32,993 nt of DNA from Anaerolineaceae bacterium (lineage in GTDB: Bacteria; Chloroflexota; Anaerolineae; Anaerolineales; Villigracilaceae): assembly GCA_009885525.1 (NCBI GenBank), contig VFKN01000186.1:1-32993 (forward strand). Direction: 5' to 3'. The position numbers and the translations under genes are program-made. Below, piece after piece: positions 26,685 to 32,993 of this stretch. The notes under the pieces are model-generated. The model saw only the letters and a list, made by a program, of their open reading frames with translations. It was not told where the DNA came from and ran no database searches. Every line of letters starts with the position of its first letter. Positions within the stretch are counted from its first letter, which is position 1.

Positions 26685-27275
26685 ATGACACCTGAAACTT
26701 CCTATCTCATCATTGGCCTCGGCAACCCGGGCCGCGAATATAAAGAAACCCGCCATAATATCGGCTTCATGCTGATTGACCGTGTTGCCTTGCGTCTTAA
26801 CGCACAGGGAATTAAAGTGCAAGCCAAAGCGATCGTCACGAATGCGTTGTATCAAGAACGTAAACTCATCCTCGCCAAACCGCAGACGTACATGAATCTC
26901 TCCGGCCAGTCGGTGCAGGGACTTTTGCACTTCTACAAAATCCCCATCGAAAATTTGATCGTCGCGCACGACGATCTCGACCTGCCCTTCGGCACGATCC
27001 GCATCCGCCCCAGCGGCGGACCTGGTGGACAGCGCGGCATGGCTTCCACCATCGAGCAGCTTGGCACAAAAGATTTTCCGCGTTTGCGTCTCGGCATTGG
27101 CCGCCCGCCCGGACGCATGGATCCCAAAGATTACGTCCTGCAAGACTTCTCCAAAGAAGATCAAAAAATCCTTCCCGAAGTTTTAGACCGCGCCGCCGAC
27201 GCCGCGCTTGAATTTGTGATCAAAGGCTTGAATGCGGCGATGAATAAATATAACGGCGATATTCGGGAAGCGTAA
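26685..27275 (+). CDS. pth: Peptidyl-tRNA hydrolase
   Basis: Frees tRNA from peptidyl-tRNA that drops off the ribosome (EC 3.1.1.29). At 196 residues it is full length. Key residues are visible: Asn14 in GLGNPG, His24 in ETRHNIGF, Asn71 in TYMNLSG, and Asp96 in AHDDLDLPFG, then SGGPGGQRGM and DFPRLRLGIGRPPG. The start lies in a small direct repeat (ACCTGAAAC at 26676 and 26690), and no strong ribosome site is seen, so coupling to the gene 9 bp upstream is possible. Downstream comes a two-gene insert and then mfd. pth and mfd are close neighbours in several bacteria. Confidence 0.96.
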   Translation: MTPETSYLIIGLGNPGREYKETRHNIGFMLIDRVALRLNAQGIKVQAKAIVTNALYQERKLILAKPQTYMNLSGQSVQGLLHFYKIPIENLIVAHDDLDLPFGTIRIRPSGGPGGQRGMASTIEQLGTKDFPRLRLGIGRPPGRMDPKDYVLQDFSKEDQKILPEVLDRAADAALEFVIKGLNAAMNKYNGDIREA

Positions 27276-27297
27276 TGTATGAATGAAAGGAGATGAT

Positions 27298-27588
27298 ATG
27301 TTACAAGAAGTTGTAATCAAAACAAATGCAAATGAGTCGCTTAAGCCTTTGGTTGAAGCGGCAATACGCAATCAGATCAAGGCTTTGCAGCATGGTGTTC
27401 AGCGTACGAAAGAGCACATTGCTGAATTTGAAAAACGCGCAGGCATGTCTTCGGCTGAATTCGAGAAAAAACTTCAACAGGATGAAATTGCCGAAACTAT
27501 CGAAACTATAGACTGGAACATGGAACTTGCCGCATTACGTTTGCTTGAAAGTCAGCATCAATCACTGAGCGAGGCGAAAATTGATTGA
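27298..27588 (+). CDS. Small helical protein, putative antitoxin of a TumE-type pair
   Basis: A 96-residue, charged and largely helical protein; two helices with EHIAEFEKRAGMSSAEFEKKL and DEIAETIETIDWNMELAAL are plain. It has no recognised DNA-binding motif. The start is ATG 27298 with AAAGGAG 6 bp upstream; an ATG at 27283 would swallow the ribosome site. Its last 8 bp overlap the start of the next gene, the usual layout of an antitoxin placed before its toxin. The partner resembles the TumE/DUF6516 family, so an antitoxin-like role is inferred from position. I do not recognise the sequence itself. Confidence 0.6.
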   Translation: MLQEVVIKTNANESLKPLVEAAIRNQIKALQHGVQRTKEHIAEFEKRAGMSSAEFEKKLQQDEIAETIETIDWNMELAALRLLESQHQSLSEAKID

Positions 27589-27976
27589 GCAGTATTTTCA
27601 GTCCATATTGGACTTAATTGCTGCTTTGCCATTTGTGGCGTCTTCCAATGTTAACCTTGAAAAACGCGGAGATTTAGCGGGCTTTATTCGAGGTGAAGTT
27701 GAATTTCATGACGGCTCAACCCTGCTGTTTTTCCGTGAACTGATCGATCTGCGTCCGCCACTGAAGAAATTGATGTATGCGTATCATTACCAAAAGAAAG
27801 ATGGCACATTGATTTTTCGGTATGATGATACTGTACATCATAAACATGTTTCAACATTCCCGCATCATAAGCATTTAGAGGATGGGAATATTGCCTCTTC
27901 TGACGCTCCTTCATTGGAGCAGATATTAAGAGAGATCGAAAAATCTCTTCTTCAAAATTATAAGGATGATATTTAG
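27581..27976 (+). CDS. TumE/DUF6516-like protein, putative toxin
   Basis: A 131-residue cytoplasmic protein. It has a helical start (IEQYFQSILDLIAALPFV), then strands EKRGDLAGFIRGEVEFHDGS and LLFFRELIDLR, a YAYHYQKKDGTLIFRYDD segment, and a His-rich run (HHKHVSTFPHHKH) followed by PSLEQILREIEK. This order (GFIRGEI-F-DGS, FRE-D, Y-YHYQ, FRYD, FPHHKH) is what I recall of the TumE family, annotated as a toxin-antitoxin component. The TTG start at 27581 lies inside the preceding gene's end, with a GAGG site before it. The conserved His/Asp residues suggest a nucleic-acid-acting enzyme, but no activity is claimed. It lies between pth and mfd. Confidence 0.65.
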   Translation: MIEQYFQSILDLIAALPFVASSNVNLEKRGDLAGFIRGEVEFHDGSTLLFFRELIDLRPPLKKLMYAYHYQKKDGTLIFRYDDTVHHKHVSTFPHHKHLEDGNIASSDAPSLEQILREIEKSLLQNYKDDI

Positions 27977-27996
27977 CAAGAATATTTTTTTACTTT

Positions 27997-30900
27997 ATGG
28001 ACATCCTAACGCAACTCCGCGCACTATCTTCATATCAACAAATACTAACGCAAGTTCAAACTGAAAAAAAAATTCCCGGTTTGGGCTTACCGCGTTCTGC
28101 GCGCTTACCGATTCTCGCCGCTTTGCACGCGGACTTAAACCTTCCCATCCTGCTCATCACTGATCGCGCCGACCATGCTTTGTCTTTGTTCGACGAACTC
28201 GGCTTTTGGGTCAAGTCGCCGCGTTATTTGTTTGCCGAACCCAATCCGCTGTTTTATGAAGATGCCGCGTGGGGAGTCGCTACGCGCCGCGAGCGTTTGC
28301 AAGTTCTCACCGCACTTTCTGCATATCATTTGCCCTTTGCGCAAAAACCCGAAACGCCGCCCATCATCGTCACATCTGCGCGCTCGTTGATGACGCGCAC
28401 TTTGCCGCGCCGTGATTTTCTCAAGGCGTGCAAAAAACTCGCCGCGGGGCAAACGATCCAGCCCGATGTCTTAATCCGCGAGTGGGCGCGGATCGGATAT
28501 CAGCGCGTGAACACAGTCTTGGAGCCGGGACAATTCTCACATCGCGGTGGCCTGCTTGATGTCTGGGCGCCCACGCAGTCCAATCCCGCCCGCCTTGATT
28601 TTTTCGGCGACGAGATCGAAACCATCCGCCAGTTTGATCCCGCCACGCAACGCACAATCGAGAAACTTGAAAATATTCTTATTACCCCCGCACGTGAGTT
28701 TTTAGACGCGGTAGAAACGCAAAATTTTGCGTCTCTACCGCGTACGGAATTTCATATTCCGCTTTTACATTCACAACCCGCGTCATTGCTTGATTATCTC
28801 CAGCCGAAATCTTTAATTCTCGTGGATGATCTCAGCCTCGTCGAAGCCATGGCGAATGAAGTGGAAGAGCAGGCGGTCAAATTCAGACAGGAGAGCATCA
28901 CAGAAGGAACGCTTCCCAAAGATTTTCCTGTGCCATATGTTCCGTGGTCGGAGTTGAGCGATAATATTGAGGGCTTTACCTCGCTTGAGTTGGGGCACTC
29001 TACAGAGGTGGAGAGCAGTGATCAGTTAGCAGTGATTAGTGATCAGTTTGGGCATGATGAAAGATTCGGTGGAAGATTAAAACCTTTTATTGATTATCTT
29101 TCCCCCATCGTTGAAAGAGGCGAGCGGGTTTTCATCGTCTCGCGCCAATCTCCGCGTTTGCAGGAATTGTGGAATGAGCATTATCCCAATTCCACTTTTG
29201 AGAATTTGGAATTCATCGAAGCCTCACTCTCTGAAGGGTTTACGCTAATTCCTAATCACCTAATTCCTAATTCCTTTTATCCTAATCACCTAATCACCGA
29301 CTCTGAAATCTTCGGCTGGGAACGTCCGCAGCCACGCATCAAACAAAGACAAAGCGCCGAGACCCCTGAATCACTTTACGCGGATTTATTGACTGGCGAT
29401 TATGTTGTGCATATTGATCACGGCATCGGGAAATTCACCGGGCTTGTCCAGCGTCAACTTGATGGGATTGAACGCGAATATCTCGCGGTTGAATATGGCG
29501 GCGAAGATACGCTCTTTGTCCCCGTCCACCAGGCGGATCGGCTCACGCGCTATGTCGGCGCGGATGGCGGCAAGCCTTCGCTCGATCATCTCGGCGGGCA
29601 GAGTTGGGGCGAGACAAAGGGACGCGTTAAAGAAGCCGTGCAGCAAGTTGCCGCTGAGTTGTTGGATTTGTATGCGCGTCGTCAAGTTGTGGAAGGTTAC
29701 GCTTTCGAGCCTGATACGCAATGGCAAAAAGAACTTGAAGATAGTTTTCCGTATGTCGAAACCGACGATCAAAAGCGTGCCATCGCCGATATCAAACGTG
29801 ACATGGAACGTGCGCGCCCGATGGATCGTTTGTTGTGCGGCGATGTTGGCTATGGCAAAACAGAAGTTGCATTACGCGCCGCGTTCAAGGCGGTGATGAA
29901 TGGCAGACAGGCAGCCATATTAGTTCCTACTACAGTTTTAGCGCAGCAGCATTTTGAGACATTCTCGCAGCGGCTTGCAGCATATCCTGTCAAAGTGGAA
30001 ATGCTTTCGCGCTTCCGCACACATCGCGAGCAAATCGAAATTTTACTTAAACTCGCGCTCGGTGAAATTGATATTATCATCGGCACGCATCGTTTAATTT
30101 CTGCGGATGTGGAATTTAAAGATTTGGGTCTGGTCGTCATTGATGAAGAACAGCGCTTTGGTGTCACGCACAAAGAACATCTCAAAAAACTCCGCACCGA
30201 AGTGGATGTGTTGACGCTGACCGCCACGCCGATTCCGCGCACGTTGTATATGGCGCTGACCGGTGTGCGCGATATTTCCAATTTGAATACGCCGCCAGAA
30301 GAACGTCTGCCGATCGTTACACACGTCGGGCCGTATTCTCCGCGGCTTGTGCGCCAATCCATTTTGCGCGAACTCGAACGCGGCGGACAAATTTTCTTTG
30401 TGCATAATCGCGTCAACACCATCGATGCGATGAAAGCGCATCTTAATAAACTCGTCCCCGAAGCGCGTGTGGATATTGGTCACGGGCAAATGCCCGAAGG
30501 TCAACTCGCCAGCGTGATGCATCGCTTCAACATGGGCGAGATCGATATTTTGCTTTGCACAACGATCATCGAATCAGGGTTGGATATTCCCAATGCGAAC
30601 ACGCTCATCGTTGACCGTGCTGATACCTTCGGCCTCGCGCAACTCTATCAACTTCGCGGACGTGTCGGGCGCGGCGCGATGCGTGCCTACGCATATTTTT
30701 TCCGCCACAATAAAATGTCGCCCACGCAGGATGGTCAGCAGCGGCTTGAAGTCATCGCCGAGAACACGCAGCTCGGCGCGGGCTATTCCATTGCGATGCG
30801 CGACCTTGAAATTCGCGGCGCGGGTGATTTGCTTGGCACACGTCAGCATGGATTTATTCAATCGGTCGGTTTTCATCTTTACACCAGAATGTTGGCGGAC

Positions 30901-31446
30901 GCGGTTCGCCGCCTTCGGCGGGTTGAAAGTTCAAGGTTACAGGTTGCAGGTTTGGGCGATAGCCTTCAACCTTCAACTTTTGACCTTCAACCTTCAGCCT
31001 TCAATCTCCCGCTCTCGATTCCCGTCAATGTGGATCTGCCGCTCGCGGTTGGGATTCCAAGCGACTATATCTCCGATACGGATTTGCGCCTGCGCCTATA
31101 TCGCCGCATCGCCGATCTGCGCGACGAAACGGAACTGGACGCCCTCGGATCTGAATTCCGCGACAGATTTGGCCAGCTGCCCGAGATGACTCAAAATCTG
31201 CTGTATCAAATGCGAGTCAAACTCCGCGCTGAAAAAGCGAATCTGATTTCGGTAAATTTTGAATCATCGGGACAGATACTGCTCAAGGTAACAGGACCCA
31301 ATGAGGGGGAGGAAGCGAAGCGTCTGCCTGATATGGGCAACGGCATCCGCGGAGGGAAATCCGCGTATTGGGTGACCGTCTCGAAGGATGAATCCTGGAC
31401 TGTAAAATTATTGGATGTGTTGAAGTTGTTGGGTGAGAAATCGTAA
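27997..31446 (+). CDS. mfd: Transcription-repair coupling factor
   Basis: Releases RNA polymerase stalled at DNA damage and recruits UvrA. At 1149 residues it matches the usual length. The UvrB-like N-terminal module is ~1-330 (LRALSSYQQILTQ, LLITDRADHALSLFDEL, GQFSHRGGLLDVWAP). The RNA-polymerase-binding CarD-like module is ~465-535 (GDYVVHIDHGIGKFTGL, YGGEDTLFVPVHQADRL). The translocase has CGDVGYGKTEVALRA (Walker A, ~611), IDEEQRFGV (~715), LTATPIPRTLYMAL and QLRGRVGRG. The D7 domain covers ~1010-1149. Four stretches (residues ~237-249, ~340-351, ~417-434, ~975-1004) are encoded by palindromic or tandem-repeat DNA unlike normal mfd, all in frame and mostly in linkers. So the reading frame is intact. 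It starts 20 bp after the TumE-like gene. Confidence 0.96.
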   Translation: MDILTQLRALSSYQQILTQVQTEKKIPGLGLPRSARLPILAALHADLNLPILLITDRADHALSLFDELGFWVKSPRYLFAEPNPLFYEDAAWGVATRRERLQVLTALSAYHLPFAQKPETPPIIVTSARSLMTRTLPRRDFLKACKKLAAGQTIQPDVLIREWARIGYQRVNTVLEPGQFSHRGGLLDVWAPTQSNPARLDFFGDEIETIRQFDPATQRTIEKLENILITPAREFLDAVETQNFASLPRTEFHIPLLHSQPASLLDYLQPKSLILVDDLSLVEAMANEVEEQAVKFRQESITEGTLPKDFPVPYVPWSELSDNIEGFTSLELGHSTEVESSDQLAVISDQFGHDERFGGRLKPFIDYLSPIVERGERVFIVSRQSPRLQELWNEHYPNSTFENLEFIEASLSEGFTLIPNHLIPNSFYPNHLITDSEIFGWERPQPRIKQRQSAETPESLYADLLTGDYVVHIDHGIGKFTGLVQRQLDGIEREYLAVEYGGEDTLFVPVHQADRLTRYVGADGGKPSLDHLGGQSWGETKGRVKEAVQQVAAELLDLYARRQVVEGYAFEPDTQWQKELEDSFPYVETDDQKRAIADIKRDMERARPMDRLLCGDVGYGKTEVALRAAFKAVMNGRQAAILVPTTVLAQQHFETFSQRLAAYPVKVEMLSRFRTHREQIEILLKLALGEIDIIIGTHRLISADVEFKDLGLVVIDEEQRFGVTHKEHLKKLRTEVDVLTLTATPIPRTLYMALTGVRDISNLNTPPEERLPIVTHVGPYSPRLVRQSILRELERGGQIFFVHNRVNTIDAMKAHLNKLVPEARVDIGHGQMPEGQLASVMHRFNMGEIDILLCTTIIESGLDIPNANTLIVDRADTFGLAQLYQLRGRVGRGAMRAYAYFFRHNKMSPTQDGQQRLEVIAENTQLGAGYSIAMRDLEIRGAGDLLGTRQHGFIQSVGFHLYTRMLADAVRRLRRVESSRLQVAGLGDSLQPSTFDLQPSAFNLPLSIPVNVDLPLAVGIPSDYISDTDLRLRLYRRIADLRDETELDALGSEFRDRFGQLPEMTQNLLYQMRVKLRAEKANLISVNFESSGQILLKVTGPNEGEEAKRLPDMGNGIRGGKSAYWVTVSKDESWTVKLLDVLKLLGEKS
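28706..28743. repeat. 38-bp palindrome inside mfd
   Basis: The two 19-bp halves are inverted copies with a single mismatch; the centre is CGCAAAATTTTGCG. It is translated in frame as part of AVETQNFASLPR (about residues 237-249). Its form is that of a dispersed palindromic repeat. Confidence 0.75.
29015..29047. repeat. GCAGTGATCAGT-type tandem repeat inside mfd
   Basis: Units GCAGTGATCAGT, GCAGTGATTAGT and GATCAGT are read in frame as SDQLAVISDQF (about residues 340-351). The unit recurs, inverted, at the pyrG stop (20321-20349). Confidence 0.7.
29245..29298. repeat. CCTAATCACCTAATT-type tandem repeat inside mfd
   Basis: At least five units of CTAATTC or CTAATCACC in 54 bp, read in frame as IPNHLIPNSFYPNHLITD (about residues 417-434). 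It lies in the linker just before the CarD-like module. Confidence 0.7.
30921..31008. repeat. Inverted GGTTGAAAG/CCTTCAACC repeat inside mfd
   Basis: GGTTGAAAGTTCAAGGTTAC with AGGTTGCAGG faces four CCTTCAAC-type units across a 10-bp centre. It is read in frame as SRLQVAGLGDSLQPSTFDLQ and so on (about residues 975-1004), in the linker before D7. Confidence 0.72.
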
Positions 31447-31450
31447 AATA

Positions 31451-31490
31451 AAAAATACCCCCGAGAGATAAACCTTCGGGGGGGTGTTTT
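31451..31490. terminator. Terminator between mfd and the membrane gene
   Basis: ACCCCCGA (31457-31464) pairs with TCGGGGGGGT (31476-31485) across a short loop, with a bulge because the G-run is longer. An A-run on the left and TTTT on the right suit both converging genes. Confidence 0.65.
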
Positions 31491-32901
31491 ATTCCGATGC
31501 TTTATTTGTTCGTTTAAAACTTAAATACAAATTTTCCAGAATATATCCGCACATGGCAAAGCCGTAAATAACAAACGGCATATACCATGCTAGAAAATTC
31601 GTATGCGGGTGTACATACGCCTGCCCTTTAAAAATGATGTACCACAAGAGCGGCGAGAAAATGGATGCCCAAGTGGCAATCATCAGGGCATGGAGTTTAG
31701 GCAGGTTGGTTGTCAACCCTTTTCTTAATTTTTCCACCAGAAAATATATTGCAGTAATTATTCCGAATATGGAAATTAAGTCTATAAAGCGCAGGTTTGT
31801 TTGTCCCACTGCTAATTTTCTTCGAAAATATATACTCAAGACTTCCCATACGTTTACCTGCGCTGCTACAGCATTTGGGAGATAGCCCACTGTGCGTTCA
31901 TCGAATCTGTTTAAGATGTATGCGACTGCATTCGAATAATTTCCGAGAATGCTCCAGATTTGGAAAGATAAAATAAGCAGCACGGTGAGTATTGCTGCCG
32001 TTACACCAATCGCAATTACCGTCCCAATTTTAATGAATTTGCTTATGCTCCATTTGTCTCGTATTGCGAAGTAAACATAAGGCGTGCCAATCATAAGAAT
32101 CGAGGGGAGGATGAAGTCGAACCCATTAAAGAAACATTTTAAGAGCATGGTTGCAAATATTACTACGCCGAATTTTAACGGCACTTGTTCAATGCGCGTT
32201 GAATAACGATGAAGATAATATGTGGCGGCGACGATGGGAATGTAAAAGAAAGCGGGGAAATAGAATAAATTTCTGCCAAAGACGGTGAGCCAGGGGGATG
32301 CAATTGCGCCCGCAAGTGCAATAAGTGCGGTAGTCCATCCAAATTCAATGAAGAACCAAAGCAAAAGAAGGCTGATGATAATTGCAAAAGATAAAGAGGT
32401 TATTACGTGATAGATCCGCAAATTGTTGGCTGGCGTGAACGGGCTGAGGCGATCTAATATGCCGAAGAATATTCCCTGACCCCCATTTTCTGATCCATAA
32501 ACACTATCAGTAGATCACGAAAACGTAGTAACGACTTCAGTCGTTCGGCTAAAAAGCGACTAAAGTCGCAACTACGAAGTCTTTTTCGTGAAGTACTGAC
32601 TATAGGTTTTGAAAGTTTGTCCTTTTAAATATGCGTCATATTGATGAGCATACATTTCATCTTCACTTTTGCCAACTTGCCTGCCGTATAGATTAGCATC
32701 CCCAACCCCTTCCAGCCCGCCATGCGAGAATATTCCATTTGCCCTTGTTTCAACCAGCCGCCCTATGACAAGGCTTTGGTCGTCAAGTTGAAAATTACTG
32801 AACTTGCCTGGCAGCACGACACCCCATTGGTTTCGATAAAAGCCGAGGAAAAGCAGCGTTGTTGCTGTAAGAAAAAGTAACTACTCAGCCCCCATAAGCA
32901 T
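31489..32901 (-). pseudogene. Polytopic membrane protein gene interrupted by a palindromic element
   Basis: One minus-strand frame runs from 32880 to 31489, broken only by stops inside a 93-bp inserted repeat (32507-32599; TAG 32574, TAG 32562, TGA 32517). The 5' piece reads LLFLTATTLLFLGFYRNQWG, then GRLVETRANGIFSHGG and AYLKGQTFKTY. The 3' piece reads VYGSENGGQGIFFGILD and then about eight hydrophobic helices (FAIIISLLLLWFFIEFGW, NLFYFPAFFYIPIVAATYYL and so on). The layout suggests a GT-C-like or related integral membrane protein; I do not recognise the family firmly and see no catalytic residues. Upstream, ATG 32901 or 32895 is in frame but a TAG at 32883 follows, and a second repeat starts at 32902. 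The 3' part could start at TTG 32421 as a 310-residue protein, but this lacks the first part of the fold. So it is probably dead. Confidence 0.7.
32507..32599. repeat. 93-bp palindromic insertion element with CTA duplication
   Basis: Ends are TCAGTA and TACTGA. The imperfect inverted arms carry TCACGAAAA/TTTTCGTGA, CGTAGT/ACTACG and CGACTT-AGTCG, with a centre CGGCTAAAAAGCGACT. CTA directly flanks both sides (32504-32506 and 32600-32602). The element has no ORF of its own and would need a transposase from elsewhere. Confidence 0.78.
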
Positions 32902-32993
32902 GTCGCTGCGAGGCGCTCTTGTTCTTGCCGAAGCAGTCTCCTCATCAAGAAGATTGCTTCGTCGGAAAGAGCAAGAGCCCTCCTCGCAATGAC
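32902..32993. repeat. Long inverted repeat at window edge (GTCATTGCGAGG type)
   Basis: The left arm GTCGCTGCGAGGCGCTCTTG (32902-32921, continuing to ~32944) and the right arm (~32951-32993, inverted GTCATTGCGAGGAGGGCTCT) are about 80% alike, with centre CATCAAG. The GTCATTGCGAGG start is a known style of dispersed bacterial intergenic repeat. It may run past the window end. Confidence 0.7.

Noticed and set aside
26481..27164. 227-residue antisense frame over pth
   Set aside because: It is a shadow of pth codon bias; pth on the plus strand has all catalytic residues.
31489..32421. Intact 310-residue membrane protein from TTG 32421
   Set aside because: The frame continues upstream with conserved-looking sequence (GGQGIFFGILD) to the element border and resumes beyond it, so the TTG is not the native start.
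32509..32595. AGTA as a 4-bp target duplication of the right-end element
   Set aside because: AGTA is part of the terminal inverted repeat (TCAGTA/TACTGA), and removing the element at that border leaves a stop; the CTA border restores the frame.

Overview
The window looks like chromosomal DNA of a heterotrophic bacterium, most likely an Anaerolineae-type member of the Chloroflexota. This is inferred from gene content: an AglEFG-type sugar importer with a TEAPAA-rich lipoprotein linker, a G/K-type phosphofructokinase, a stand-alone roadblock protein, and many short palindromic intergenic repeats. No sequence search could be run. I saw no rRNA, tRNA, CRISPR array, transposase or phage gene.

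Layout. (1) 1-2400, plus strand: a 5'-damaged MFS transporter, then a MalK/UgpC-type ABC ATPase with its own promoter and terminator. (2) 2561-10929, minus strand: an alpha-glucoside/sucrose block. It holds the AglE binding lipoprotein and the AglF and AglG permeases, a terminator, a folded leader element, then trehalose synthase, ROK fructokinase and amylosucrase packed into one transcription unit. (3) 10930-11284: a divergent control region in which each of two good sigma70-type promoters is followed at once by a LacI-type palindrome. (4) 11285-12920, plus strand: a UPF0303 protein and a Gfo/Idh/MocA oxidoreductase. (5) 13160-16578: phosphofructokinase, enolase and a PlsC acyltransferase, with the frameshifted remnant of a rubrerythrin-like/VIT1 gene between pfkA and eno. 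(6) 16645-19939, minus: a small secreted lipoprotein and a large secreted BNR/sortilin-like repeat protein. (7) 20346-25889, minus: CTP synthase, a roadblock/LC7 protein, and two adjacent PAS-GGDEF proteins, one with an odd one-residue insertion in its signature motif. (8) 26037-31446, plus: a membrane-anchored surface protein, peptidyl-tRNA hydrolase, a two-gene toxin-antitoxin-like pair, and Mfd. (9) 31489-32993, minus: a polytopic membrane protein gene broken by a 93-bp palindromic element, with another palindromic repeat at the window edge.

How the genes fit together (inference): AglEFG, perhaps energised by the ATPase at 1249-2349, brings in sucrose or related alpha-glucosides. Amylosucrase transfers the glucosyl part to alpha-glucan and frees fructose. 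Fructokinase makes fructose-6-phosphate, which enters glycolysis through the nearby Pfk and enolase. TreS interconverts maltose and trehalose. The paired operators suggest sugar-responsive LacI-family control, but no LacI regulator lies in the window.

The most striking non-genic signal is the load of short palindromic repeats of several unrelated families. They sit between genes, inside mfd (four in-frame tracts), and inside the membrane gene at the right end, where removing the element plus one copy of a CTA duplication restores the reading frame exactly.
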